Shown here: one piece after another, positions 51,898 through 62,073 of the stretch
Numbering within the stretch: position 1 is the first letter of the stretch
Layout of the letters: every line of letters begins with the position of its first letter
DNA from: RI-153 sp963721725
Lineage (GTDB): Bacteria > Chloroflexota > Anaerolineae > Caldilineales > Caldilineaceae
DNA: 64,000 bases
Reading direction: 5' to 3'
Assembly (NCBI GenBank): GCA_963721725.1
Contig: CAVRLX010000010.1
Location: 186,001-250,000, forward strand
Program-made: the position numbers and the translations under genes
The notes under the pieces: generated by a model
Databases searched by the model: none
What the model was told of the DNA's origin: nothing
What the model saw: the letters and a program-made list of their open reading frames with translations, nothing else

Positions 51898-54063
51898 ATG
51901 CAAAAAAGTTCAAAACAGTACCGGGTCATGGTCTACAGTTCAATTTTTCTCGCAATTGCTGCATTGTTTGCCCTTGCACCTAACCTTCTGGCATTCGAAT
52001 CGGGAAACATCATCCGTGTTGCTACAAATGGCTCGGATTTCAATGGCTGTGGGAGCGAAGCCCAACCTTGTCAAACTTTGCAGTTTGCCCTGAATGCTGC
52101 CCAAAATGACGATGAAATTCGGGTGGCCCAGGGAACTTACACCAGCGTCACCGCAGAAGTTCTTAGGGTAGAAACAAACTTTACACGCAGTCTCAATGTT
52201 AAACTTGTGGGCGGCTATAGCTCGAATAACTGGTCTTCACCCTCAACCGATGCGAGCAAAACCGTTATCGATGGTCAGAATTTCCGGCGGGGGATTGATA
52301 TCGTAGCCGATGGCGGCAGTACGTTAAATCTGCACTTGGAAAATCTCGCGGTGATGCGCGGGCTTGTCAATAACGCTGTTGGATTTACAATTCCGCTCTT
52401 TGTCGGGGCAGGGTTGCGTTGTCGAGATAACAATGGTGACCAGAGCTATGGCAAAGTCAAAGTTTTGATGAAAAATGTCCTTTTCAAAGATAATGTCGTG
52501 CAAGGAATAGGCAGCGAGACTTCTGTTGCCGCGGGGGGGGTGCCGATTTTTCTTATGGATGTGTTGCCGACTTGGAGTTAGTTACCTTTGATAGTAACAA
52601 AGTCTTTGGAGGCAATTCCACAGATGGCAAACGCGGCGGCCAGGCCGTTGGCGGTGGCTTGAATGCTGGCAACGGAACTATTATCACGGCAAGGAATGTA
52701 ACTTTTGTGAACAACCTTGTGCAAGCCGGCGATGGTGGCACGGGGTTTGGCTTTGGAACGGCGGATGGTCTGGGTGGTGGTGCTTCGTTCCAGTTGAACA
52801 AGGTTACCATCAATGGTGTGACAGCCACAGGCAACAAGGCCATTGGTGGCGGGAACACTTCACAGCAGGCCGGTACAGGTAGCGGTGGCGGCTTATTCTT
52901 TGAGCTTAACCCAGTCGAATGTATTGTTACCGACGGTTTCTTCAAAGACAATATTGCCCAGGGTGGCAGCACCCAGAATGGGATTGGTGGTATCGCCAGT
53001 GGCGGCGGTTTGATGGGAACCGATCTTGTTCTCAAATTGGAACGAATTCAGTTCTATAGCAATCAGAGCATTGGTGGAAATGCGCCAGCCAACGCTGGTG
53101 ATGCAGGCGGAGGAGCGCTCTATTTTGCCAATCACAAGTCACAGCAATTGACGAATGTTGTAAATGGCGTCAATCTAATAATTGCTAACAACACAGCGCG
53201 AGCGGGCGAAGGCAGGGATGGCTATGGCGGCGGTGGCGGTATTTTCAATGAGGATGGGAACATTACATTAGTTCACTCAACCCTCTCTGGCAATAGTGTT
53301 ACTAACCAGATGCAAGGCCCCGCTGTCTCTTCTCAGCATATTGAAAGCCCAGATAGTCGTTTTGAAATTCGATATAGTATCATTGCAAATCACAACGGAC
53401 GAGATATATTTAACAATCCACGTGCTCCAATTGTGATTCAAAAAGATGGGGACACCGGGATTTCCAATTTCAATCTCTTTTTTAACAACACCAAAGATTT
53501 GAATACTGGACAATATCTAGCTCCGCAACCCTGGACACCCCCATTCAATCCTTCGATTACCATTCAAAACTCTAGCGAAGGGGATGCACTCTTTGCAAGC
53601 CCTGGTTCGCCGAACTATGACTATCGCCTTGCCTCTGGCTCGGCAGCCATTGACAAGGCAACGGGCAGCAATACCGGGGATGATTACTTGAAAAACATTC
53701 GTCCTGTCGGGAGCGCTCCTGATCTAGGGCGCAAGCGAGTACAGAAATCCCCTAACTTTAATTGTGGCTCCAGTCAACGATACAAGCCTACGGCTCTTCT
53801 GGACAGCAGATACCAGTCTGCTTCCTGGCCTGAGTGGGTTTAAGATTATTTCCCACAACACTCGACAGTCCACCATTCCAGCCGCAGAGATTACTGTAGG
53901 GCCAGATGTACGTAGCTATTTGGTGGAAGGTCTCACGACCGGAAATCAATACCGCTTTAGCATTCAAGCACAGAATAATGCAGGCAGCACGCTGGCCTCT
54001 TCTGGCGAAGCTAGTGGTAGCCCGGTGGATAATTATGTATTTATTCCGCTATCTAAACGCTAG
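51898..54063 (+). pseudogene. Secreted parallel beta-helix protein with fibronectin III-like end; two frame breaks
   Basis: From the ATG at 51898 (AAAGGGGA upstream) the reconstructed protein has about 721 residues: signal peptide, a DUF1565-like start (IRVATNGSDFNGCGSEAQPC, LQFALNAAQNDDEIRVAQGT), many right-handed beta-helix turns rich in GGG and N (GGGLNAGNGTIITARNVTFV, GGGGIFNEDGNITLVHSTLS), and a C-terminal fibronectin type III-like domain ending VFIPLSKR. The frame breaks at a run of eight G (52533-52540), where nine G restore it, and at a CCCC run (53749-53752), where three C restore it. It is probably a surface polysaccharide-binding or lyase-like protein. The G run could also be a phase-variation tract. 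Confidence 0.85.
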
Positions 54064-54140
54064 AGTCGCGTGGGGTAATGTCTCACAACAGGGCTTTATG
54101 CTTTAATCGCAACAGTGTAAACCTTGGCGGATAGTTCTCG

Positions 54141-54170
54141 ATGGGGGCGTATCTTACGCCCCCATTTTTT
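54141..54170 (+). terminator. Strong Rho-independent terminator
   Basis: ATGGGGGCGTA (54141-54151) pairs with TACGCCCCCAT (54155-54165), three-base loop, followed by TTTTTT. Confidence 0.93.
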
Positions 54171-54187
54171 CGACGTGATTTAACCTG

Positions 54188-55750
54188 ATGAAGGATTCGT
54201 TTGTGCTTGCCAGCATCATCATCCCTGTATGGAACGGTGCCTCTGTCATTCTTGATTGTCTAGAGGCGCTCTATCAGAATACCCCAGAGCCGATTGAGGT
54301 GATCTGCGTTGACAATGCCTCTGCGGACAATGGGGCGGCGTTGATTGCCGAACGCTATCCCACGGCAATTGTTGCTCGCCAGCCTGTGAACCGCGGATTT
54401 GCAGGCGGTGTTAACATAGGTATTGACATCGCCAGTGCAGATCTGCTCGTTCTGCTTAATCAGGACTGTATTGTCCATGCTGGCTGGCTCACTGCGCTGC
54501 TGGCTGCCTTTGCGCAATATCCCGAGTGGGGGATTGCCGGGGCCACTCTGCTTTCCGCTGATGGCAGCCTAGAGCATACCGGGGCCTATATTGCGCGGCC
54601 TGCGGTGAGCGGGGTGCACCTTACTGATGGCGCCGAAACAGCGCCGCAAGTGGTTGATTATGTCACGGGGGCACTCTTTGCCATTCGCCGCGAGACGTGG
54701 ACCACCGTTGGACGCTTCGACGAAGAATTCTACCCTGGCTACTTTGAAGAAAGCGATTACTGCTATCGAGCACGGCACGCTGGCTATCTCACTGGACATG
54801 TGCCCGATTCCCGTGCCCAACACCTGCGTAGCGGTCAGGCGTGGCGGGAAGATCCTCTGCGGCATACATCAAACCAACAGCGTTCGCGCTATCGGTTTGC
54901 AGCCAAACATCTTTCTGTTGCCGAGTTGACTGATTTCTTTGCCTATGAACAGACTACGCTCGTTCATGAACATTATTTTGCCGAAGCAACTGCACGCTGT
55001 CTGGCCGCCCGCAGCACACTACGCGCATTGACGGAGATTTTGGATCGCCGCACCCAAGATCTAAATATCCCGCCGTCGGCAGAACGCTATCGACTGTTAC
55101 AGGTATCCTTTGGTCGCCTGCATCAACAGGCTTTAGTTGCAGCGCAAAAGTTGATTCTTGGTGATCTTGTGGCGCAATCTTCGGCGCTAGGCCAACGCTA
55201 TCACACCGAAACTGCGCGTATGACCGCCATGATTGGTGCATTAGAACCACAGCTATCCAGGCTTTCTTTCCCCGAAAACCTCTCCTTAGAGATGACGCTG
55301 CCTTCGCTGCCCGCAGAGATGGCAACCCATAAGGAAAAACTGACAGAACTGCGTGAACACGAACAAGCGCTGCTCAACCGCAGTTATTTTCAAAGCCAGG
55401 GTGATGGATCGCGAAAACCCTTGCACTCTCGCATAAAGCACTATTTGTTATGGCTCTTCAGTTTTGTCTCTGGCCGCGCATATATGCTACAGTCTCAGTT
55501 AAACGAGATTCAAAGCAAACGGATGGATGCGTTACAGCAAATTTTTAGCCTGCAACAAGAGCATGACAATGCTCGTTATGAAACAGTTACACAGACCCAG
55601 CACTCTCTACACGATCACTATCTGCATAACTACTATCAACCGTTGATGACGCTTTTTCAACAGAGCTACGACCAAAACAACATCGAATTAAAACGCCTCC
55701 ATCAGCGCTTGGCCCTGCTCGAAACCTTAACCGATTATGATGACCGCTGA
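54188..55750 (+). CDS. GT2-family glycosyltransferase with C-terminal helical extension
   Basis: 520 residues. The GT-A domain (1-250) begins ASIIIPVWNGASVILDCLEA and has VICVDNASADNGAALIAERY, NRGFAGGVNIGIDIA, a metal-binding NQDC at the DxD position, and GRFDEEFYPGYFEESDYCYR with the catalytic ED pair. This is the rhamnosyltransferase-like WcaA/COG1216 type. Residues 260-520 form a long, mostly helical or coiled-coil tail with one amphipathic stretch (YLLWLFSFVSGRAYML). The stop overlaps the start of the next gene by 14 bases, so translation is coupled. Confidence 0.92.
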   Translation: MKDSFVLASIIIPVWNGASVILDCLEALYQNTPEPIEVICVDNASADNGAALIAERYPTAIVARQPVNRGFAGGVNIGIDIASADLLVLLNQDCIVHAGWLTALLAAFAQYPEWGIAGATLLSADGSLEHTGAYIARPAVSGVHLTDGAETAPQVVDYVTGALFAIRRETWTTVGRFDEEFYPGYFEESDYCYRARHAGYLTGHVPDSRAQHLRSGQAWREDPLRHTSNQQRSRYRFAAKHLSVAELTDFFAYEQTTLVHEHYFAEATARCLAARSTLRALTEILDRRTQDLNIPPSAERYRLLQVSFGRLHQQALVAAQKLILGDLVAQSSALGQRYHTETARMTAMIGALEPQLSRLSFPENLSLEMTLPSLPAEMATHKEKLTELREHEQALLNRSYFQSQGDGSRKPLHSRIKHYLLWLFSFVSGRAYMLQSQLNEIQSKRMDALQQIFSLQQEHDNARYETVTQTQHSLHDHYLHNYYQPLMTLFQQSYDQNNIELKRLHQRLALLETLTDYDDR

Positions 55751-58086
55751 TTCCATTGCCAATCACCCGCTGACCTTTTCCATTGTCGTCAATACAACCG
55801 ATCGTGTGGATTCGCTGCGCATTCTGTTGCGCGCACTAGAGCACCACTCCTATCCCCATTTTGAACTTATTGTGGTGGTCGGCCCCACCAGCGATGACAC
55901 ACTGGCGATGTTGGCCGAGTATGGCGATCGTGTGCGCGTATTACGCTGTCCAGAAGCCAATCTCAGCCAGTCGCGCAACATTGGGCTGTTGGCAGCGTGT
56001 GGCGATATTGTCGCCTATATTGACGACGACGCTGTGCCTTGTCGTCGTTGGCTGGAAAGTTTTGTGCAGATCTTTGGTGATAACCAGGTAGACGCAACTG
56101 GCGGCGTGGTCTACATAGTGCATCCACGCACACCTATCACACAGCATCGACTGGGGATTACCTCCTCTCTGGCCGAGCAAGTGAATGTGCGCCATTCGCT
56201 TGTTGAAAGCATCGTGCCACCGGGCAAGGGGCGGCGCTGGTCTATGCGACCCATGGGAACCAACATGGCATTTCGACGCATGGCCTTGCTGGATGTGGGT
56301 GGCTTTGATGAATTCTATGTCTATGTGGCCGAAGAGACGGACATTGCCATGCGGATGGAAAATGCTGGCTATATCGTCCACCCCATTAAAGAAGCGCCGG
56401 TCTATCATGTGCCTGCCTCCAGCCGCAACCGCGTTGTGTTTACAAATGTGGGGCGATGGTGGCTGCAAACCCGATCCGAATTCTATTTTGCGATTAAAAA
56501 TGGCCGCGAGGTGGGCGATGATCCGCGCCATATTTTGCAGCAAGGCTTGTACAAAATCCACGGCCACTGGCTCTGGTTTGGGCGGCTGCGCCAAGATGGA
56601 CAGTTGAATTTGCCACAACTGCTGCAAAAGTGTGCCGAGGAAGTTTGGGCAGGCTGTGATGCAGCCTGGAACGGCCTGTATCGCCCGCGACGAATCATCT
56701 CCCCCCAGGCACGAGCCGAAGCACAAGCCATGAACAAACCCATTCAGCCCTTTCCCACCGCCACATCCGCCGAGGCCGGTGCGGTTGATCCTATTACAGG
56801 ACACCGCCCAGTGATTTCCATTCCCGACGAACCGCTGCGCATCTGCCTCACGAGTGGACTCTATCCGCCCCATCATTTTGACGGCATCGGCCACCACACC
56901 AATCTAATGGCACGCGGTCTCTTTGAATGTGGACACACGGTGCATGTCATCACGCGCGGCGAACAATTACAGGTTTCGTTTTACGACGGCGCTTATGTCC
57001 ACACCATCCCCTACGCGCTGGATCGCTATCCCCAGTATCGCCATCTGCCCGATCTCTACCACACGCTGAATTACAGCCATGCTTTGCACGAACAGGTTCA
57101 GCGCTTACAGATGAATGATGATATTCAATTGGTAGATTCCCCGCTATGGGGTGTGGAAGGGTTGGTCACCGCAACAAGCGGACTGTTGCCCGTGGTGGTG
57201 CGCTTGCAGACGAGTATGCGCCAAGTTACTTCTATCCAGCGCGATCGCAACGAAGGCAAACGGCTGATTGGCGAAATGGAACAGGCGCTGCTGGCACGTG
57301 CCGCGCATCTGGTGCCAAACTCCCAGGCCACATGGGAGACGGTACAACGCATCTACGACATTGCCGCCGACGCGGCAGGCGCAGATTGTCCCCCACGGCA
57401 TTGAGCCAGTGGACGAAAGCGAGATTCGCCCCTTTGTGCTGACATCTCCCCCGCCCATGTTGACCGTGCTCTACCTGGGCCGGTTAGAGAAGCGCAAAGG
57501 CACCGAAGCCCTGCTTGCCGCCATCCCCACTGTGTTGGCGGCGCTGCCCAACGTTAAGTTTGTCATCGCCGGCAGTGACAACAGCCAGCACGACGGCTTT
57601 TACCAACACACAGGGCGCAGCTATCCTGATTACTTCGCGGCCCGTTATCCCAAGCTAATGAAACGGGTCCACTTTGTGGGGCGCGTCAGCGATGACGACA
57701 AAAAAACACTCTATCAGCAGTGCGATCTTTTTGTCGCCCCTTCGCTCTATGAATCGTTTGGGCTAATTTATTTGGAAGCCATGAACTATGCCAAGCCGGT
57801 GATTGGTTGCCGCGCCGGGGGCATCGCTGAAGTGGTGGATGATGGCGTAACCGGCCTATTGGTGGAGCCAGACGCTGCTGCCCCGTTGTCCGAAGCCATA
57901 CTCTCGCTGCTGCGCGCTCCCCAGCAGTTGCACGACATGGGGCTGGCAGGTCGTCAGCGTCTGTTGGAAAAATTCACCCATATCCAAATGGCGCGTGGCT
58001 TCGAGCGACTCTACCGAACCACGCTGGCCGCCCATTCTGGTCAAGAGAATAGCCGAGGTTTGCATGGCATACTCCATCAGCGCTGA
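55737..58086 (+). pseudogene. GT2-GT4 fusion glycosyltransferase, one frameshift
   Basis: About 782 residues after removing one extra G near 57363 (YDIAADAAGADCPPRH becomes YDIPPTRQAQIVPHGI). The N-terminal half is GT2: FSIVVNTTDRVDSLRILLRA, LSQSRNIGLLAACGDIVAYI with DDDAVP metal site, and GGFDEFYVYVAEETDIAMRM. The C-terminal half is GT4: ICLTSGLYPPHHFDGIGHHT, TVLYLGRLEKRKGTEALLAA, and the donor motif APSLYESFGLIYLEAMNYAK (E-x7-E). Two sequential sugar transfers by one protein would suit processive assembly of a repeat unit. It overlaps both neighbours: 14 bases with the GT2 gene and 23 with the coiled-coil gene. Confidence 0.9.
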
Positions 58087-58768
58087 AGATGTGTTGCGTG
58101 ACATTGAATTTGAACTAATCCAGGCAACCATCCGTCAGGACGAATTAGGGGAGGGCATTCAGAATGTGCGCAAGTTTCACAATGAACTGCGTACAGAGTT
58201 GTTGACATCGGTCGGCACATCCCCAGAAAGCCGGGAGATCGTCACCCGCCAAACTCAATTCAACGATATGGTGATGGTGTTGCTGCAAGAGATGGGCAAC
58301 GAACTGCTCCAACTGCGCCAACAACAGCGCGGCCTTAACCAATGGACCAATCGCCACACGCCAGCCGAGCCTCGCGTCCCCCAGAATGATAGTGAGCGCA
58401 TGAGGGACAAGACCGATAACGCGCCCGCCGTGGAATCGAATTGGAGCTTGCCACCGCTGGATCTGCCCAAACGCACGCCAGGAGTCCCCTTAGCCAGCGA
58501 AGCAGATATTCGGGCCGCCATGCGCCGTGATGCCCTCTCTGTTTCCCTTGATGCGCGCCCCGTGGGCATCCCCGTGCTGGGATGGATGTTGTATAAAATT
58601 CGCATGGCGTTGCACAATCTCGCCTTCTTTTACAGCCAACGCCTGGCCGAACGCCAAACCGAAATCAATCGGCTCTATGGCGAACAACTATTGGCGCTCA
58701 TGCGCAGCAACGAAGAGTATCGCCGCCAATTAGCCGCGCCACAATCCGACCGTCCCCAGCAACGTTAA
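58064..58768 (+). CDS. Hypothetical coiled-coil protein of the polysaccharide cluster
   Basis: 234 residues from the ATG at 58064, inside the end of the glycosyltransferase gene. Residues 5-105 are Gln/Glu/Leu-rich helices (EDVLRDIEFELIQATIRQDE, MVLLQEMGNELLQLRQQQRG), then a Pro-rich linker (SLPPLDLPKRTPGVPLASEA), and a helical C-terminus with a modest hydrophobic segment (GWMLYKIRMALHNLAFFYSQ). The tail resembles helical tails in the GT2 protein upstream. No family was recognised. Tight overlap suggests it works with the glycosyltransferases, perhaps as a scaffold or chain-length factor; that is inference. Confidence 0.72.
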   Translation: MAYSISAEDVLRDIEFELIQATIRQDELGEGIQNVRKFHNELRTELLTSVGTSPESREIVTRQTQFNDMVMVLLQEMGNELLQLRQQQRGLNQWTNRHTPAEPRVPQNDSERMRDKTDNAPAVESNWSLPPLDLPKRTPGVPLASEADIRAAMRRDALSVSLDARPVGIPVLGWMLYKIRMALHNLAFFYSQRLAERQTEINRLYGEQLLALMRSNEEYRRQLAAPQSDRPQQR

Positions 58769-58800
58769 TCCAATCATCCCCACCCACAAGGAGATCGATC

Positions 58801-59862
58801 ATGCATATCGACGAACTGGACACACCCGTCCTGATCGTGGATTTAGACAAGTTGGACGCCAACATGGCGCGCTATCAGGACTATTTTGACAGCCACGGCA
58901 TCGGTCTGCGCCCGCATATCAAGACTCACAAAACACTGGCGATTGCCCACCGGCAGATGCAAGCGGGTGCGATTGGGCTGACCTGTCAGAAGATTGGCGA
59001 GGCCGAAGTGATGGTGGGGGCGGGCATTGCCGACGATGTGCTGATCCCCTTTAACATTATCGGCCAGCAAAAGCTCGACCGTTTAATGGCGTTGACCCGA
59101 CAGGCCAATATTACAGTGGCCGCTGATTCCGAGTACACAGTGCGCGGGCTTTCCGAGGCAGCCACGGCGGCGGATACAAAGGTGGGAGTCGTGATCGAAG
59201 TGGAGACTGGGGCCAACCGCACCGGCACGCCTACGGCGCAACACGCGCTGGCCCTGGCGCAGATCATCGACCGCTTGCCCGGCCTGGAACTGCGCGGCAT
59301 TATGGGCTTTCCCACGGGGCCAGATGCCCGACCCATGATTCAAGAGGTGTTGGCACTTTTCGATCAACACGGCCTGCCCCACCCTATTGTCAGCGGGGGC
59401 AGCACACGCCACGCCTTCGAGGCCCATCTGATCCCCGAATTGACTGAGTATCGTGTGGGCGAACATATTGTAGGCGGCGTGGGACACATTTTGGCCGGGC
59501 GGCATACCGTCGAGCAGTGCGCTCTGCGCGTGATTGCCACCGTGGTCAGCCGCCCTGTGGATGGGCGCGCCATTTTGGACAGCGGCAGCAAGACCATGAG
59601 CGCCTCCACGCTGGAAACGCCCCAGGGCACAAGCATCGGTCACATTGTCGAATATCCCGACGCGCGCTTTTACGGCTTTTCCGAGGAACACGGCCATGTC
59701 GATCTCTCGGCCTGTGATCGCAAACCGCAGATCGGCGAACGCGTACAAGTGATTCCGGTGCATCCCTGCCCGTGTGTCAATGAACATGATACGTTGGTGG
59801 CTGTGCGCAACGGCCAGGTCGAGGCAGTGTGGCCGATCTATGCGCGTGGGAAGATTCGTTGA
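58801..59862 (+). CDS. D-threonine aldolase / D-serine dehydratase-like PLP enzyme
   Basis: 353 residues, ATG preceded by AAGGAG. The fold-type III alanine-racemase-like barrel starts ELDTPVLIVDLDKLDANMAR, and Lys41 in RPHIKTHKT is the PLP Schiff-base residue. IEVETGANRTG, SGGSTRHAF and the C-terminal metal site HPCPCVNEHD (His and Cys ligands) are typical of DSD1/DTA proteins, which cleave D-threonine or dehydrate D-serine or 3-hydroxyaspartate using PLP and a divalent metal. Substrate cannot be fixed. The gene follows the polysaccharide cluster by 33 bases but need not belong to it. Confidence 0.9.
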   Translation: MHIDELDTPVLIVDLDKLDANMARYQDYFDSHGIGLRPHIKTHKTLAIAHRQMQAGAIGLTCQKIGEAEVMVGAGIADDVLIPFNIIGQQKLDRLMALTRQANITVAADSEYTVRGLSEAATAADTKVGVVIEVETGANRTGTPTAQHALALAQIIDRLPGLELRGIMGFPTGPDARPMIQEVLALFDQHGLPHPIVSGGSTRHAFEAHLIPELTEYRVGEHIVGGVGHILAGRHTVEQCALRVIATVVSRPVDGRAILDSGSKTMSASTLETPQGTSIGHIVEYPDARFYGFSEEHGHVDLSACDRKPQIGERVQVIPVHPCPCVNEHDTLVAVRNGQVEAVWPIYARGKIR

Positions 59863-59865
59863 GAA

Positions 59866-59934
59866 ATTAAGCTTGGGAGACTGAGAGATTGGTGATTTCC
59901 CGGATTGCCTCCCTCAATCTCCCAATCGCTTAAT
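59866..59934. terminator. Imperfect inverted repeat between convergent genes
   Basis: ATTAAGCTTGGGAGA (59866-59880) pairs with TCTCCCAATCGCTTAAT (59918-59934) with small bulges. It overlaps the last bases of the VTT gene and likely terminates both sides. Confidence 0.6.
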
Positions 59935-60661
59935 CCCCTCCTGTACTCTCGCGCCGTTTGAAGTAGCGCGAGAGGCCAATGCTGACGAGGAAGATCGCGA
60001 CGCTGGCGGCCAGCGCACGCGGATCCAAGCTGGGCAGCCCGCCGCCGAAATCGCCTTCAATCGACGCCCCAAAGAGCACAAACGAAATCGTGCCGGGGAT
60101 GGAGCCAAGCATCGTTGCCAGCAAAAAGGCTTTCCAGTCGATGCGCAAAAAACCGGCCAGATAGTTGACCAAATCATAGGGCAAAAAGATAAAGCGCATG
60201 ATCAACACGGTCTCAAAACTGTTGCGCCGCATCCGGTTGGCATAGCGCTGCACAATGCCCTCGGATTCACCCTCTCCGATGACATCACTGCCGAAGAAGC
60301 GGCCAATCATATACGCTACCATGGCCGAGGTGTTGCCTGCAATTACGGTGTAGATAATTCCCCACACTGGCCCAAACAGAAAGCCGCCCAACAGCGTCAA
60401 CAAAATCGCCGAAAAGAAGATGAGCGGGCGCGCCGCATAGACGCCAATATAGATCAGCGGGCCGTAGGCGCTGTTTTGCATGATCTCCACCAACTGGCGC
60501 AACGCATCAAACGGCCCCAAATTGTTGGTGCTGGTATACCAATAGTAGCTTGCCAACAGGATAACCCATAAAAAGACGGCTACCGCTTGTTGCCAATGGC
60601 GCGCCAGAAAGGAGCCTGGGGGTTTTTGATTCGCAGGTGTGAGGTCCGCCGGTTGTGTCAT
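59930..60661 (-). CDS. TVP38/TMEM64 (VTT domain) family membrane protein
   Basis: 243 residues from the ATG at 60661, with AGGA six bases upstream; the frame is open to 60790 but the upstream part is not conserved-looking. Five or six helices surround the VTT/SNARE-associated core: LIFFSAILLTLLGGFLFGPV, GIIYTVIAGNTSAMVAYMIG, RFFGSD, and VLIMRFIFLPYDLVNYLAGF, LLATMLGSIPGTISFVLFGA. DedA/VTT proteins act as lipid scramblases or translocators, including of undecaprenyl phosphate in some bacteria, which would fit a glycan-rich neighbourhood. That link is inferred. Confidence 0.9.
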   Translation of the reverse strand: MTQPADLTPANQKPPGSFLARHWQQAVAVFLWVILLASYYWYTSTNNLGPFDALRQLVEIMQNSAYGPLIYIGVYAARPLIFFSAILLTLLGGFLFGPVWGIIYTVIAGNTSAMVAYMIGRFFGSDVIGEGESEGIVQRYANRMRRNSFETVLIMRFIFLPYDLVNYLAGFLRIDWKAFLLATMLGSIPGTISFVLFGASIEGDFGGGLPSLDPRALAASVAIFLVSIGLSRYFKRRESTGGD

Positions 60662-60848
60662 GTGATTCCTATCCACGCTAATATCTTTACAGGAAAGAGG
60701 CTCCACACATGGTTGTACCACACCCAGCCCTGGCGTCACCGTAATAACACCTACCCCATGAGCGCCGCCGTTTGCATAGATTTTAGACACCCGCTACAGT
60801 GAAGCCGTTGAACTGTGCCACTGTCCAACCCTGGGAAATCGAACTACT

Positions 60849-61998
60849 ATGATTGAAACTCTCTTGCCGCCCAGCGCGCGCCGTAACGCCATGCTTGGCT
60901 ATCTTTTGCTCTTTTTGGTGATCCCCGTGGGGTTCGCGCTAGGGGGCGAAGCAGCCTCGTTTGCCAATATCGGCCTCAGCACCTATGTCCCCCTGCTTCT
61001 AATTGCCACTTTAGCCTATCTTGGCGAACGCTATCCCGTTGCCAAAGGGTTAACCGTGGCCTGGGTCCTGTTGCTCTTTCTGGCGCTGACGCTCGTTCTG
61101 GCCGGCGTCACTATTATTTCGATGGTTGGAATCTCCTCAGAGGAGTTGACCAATCCCGATGCCGCCGCTCGGATCGTTGCCAGGCTTGGGCCTGTCCTCG
61201 GCCTTTCGCTGATTGGCGTTCTCATCGCCTGCCTGGGTTTCATTCCCGGAGTGCGCCGCGCCCTCAGCCGTCTGCTCCCCCTTGATCCAACCTCGTTTGT
61301 GCATACGATTGCCCTGGTCTCGGTGACGGGGATCTCGATTCTGGCCTGTGTGCCGCTGATTATTACCGGCCACCCGCCGCTGCTTTCCGACGCCATGTTG
61401 GATTTGGTGGCGCAGAACAATACCAACGAACTCAGTATGCTTCTCTCGTTGACTGTTTACAGCCTGGCCTGGTCCGTGCCAGCCGCAGTCTTTGCTGTGG
61501 GCTATGGGCTGCGCCGCACCTTTCCCGATGCACTCCAACGGCTAGGGTTGGTGCGTCCCACATGGCGGCAAATTGCAATTGGCGTGGGGGTGGGTATTCT
61601 GCTTGTCTTTGTTTCAACGTTTCTACAGGCTGGCGTCAACTGGCTCTGGGAACAGATGGGCTGGCCGTTGACCGATGCCGAGGCATTCAACGAGTTGTTG
61701 GCCTTTGCCTACACGCCGCTGGGGGCCATTCTGGTGGGGATCAGCGCTGGCGTGGGCGAAGAATTAGCCGTGCGCGGTGTTTTGCAACCACGACTGGGTA
61801 TCTTTGTTTCCAATCTCTTCTTTGCCAGTGCCCATGCCCTCCAATATAACTGGGACGCGCTGAATCGCCATCATCGTCTTGGGCACGATCTTTGGCATTC
61901 TGCGCAAATATACCAACACCTCCACCAGCGCCATCGCCCACGGACTTTATGACATTCTCGTTATTATGATGACCATCTACGGCATCGGCTGGTTTTAA
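60849..61998 (+). pseudogene. CPBP-family intramembrane glutamic protease (Abi/Rce1-like), one frameshift
   Basis: About 382 residues when one extra A at 61863-61864 is removed (WDALNRHHRL becomes WDALIAIIVLGMIFGILRKY, ending at TAA 61996-61998). Eight or more membrane helices. The catalytic motifs are intact: GEELAVRG with Glu304, Glu305 and Arg309 (EExxxR), FASAHAL (FxxxH), and after repair HGLYD near the C-terminus. CPBP enzymes are intramembrane proteases, sometimes involved in bacteriocin self-immunity. The target is unknown. The gene is divergent from the VTT gene. Confidence 0.9.
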
Positions 61999-62022
61999 GG
62001 TGACGGGGCTGATAGGCACAAA

Positions 62023-62056
62023 AAAGCGGTGCAATGGATATCCATTGCACCGCTTT
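62023..62056. terminator. Perfect 34-base palindromic terminator
   Basis: AAAGCGGTGCAATGGAT (62023-62039) is followed directly by its exact complement (62040-62056). It lies between the convergent CPBP and response-regulator genes. Confidence 0.82.
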
Positions 62057-62073
62057 GCTTTCAGCATCAGCCG

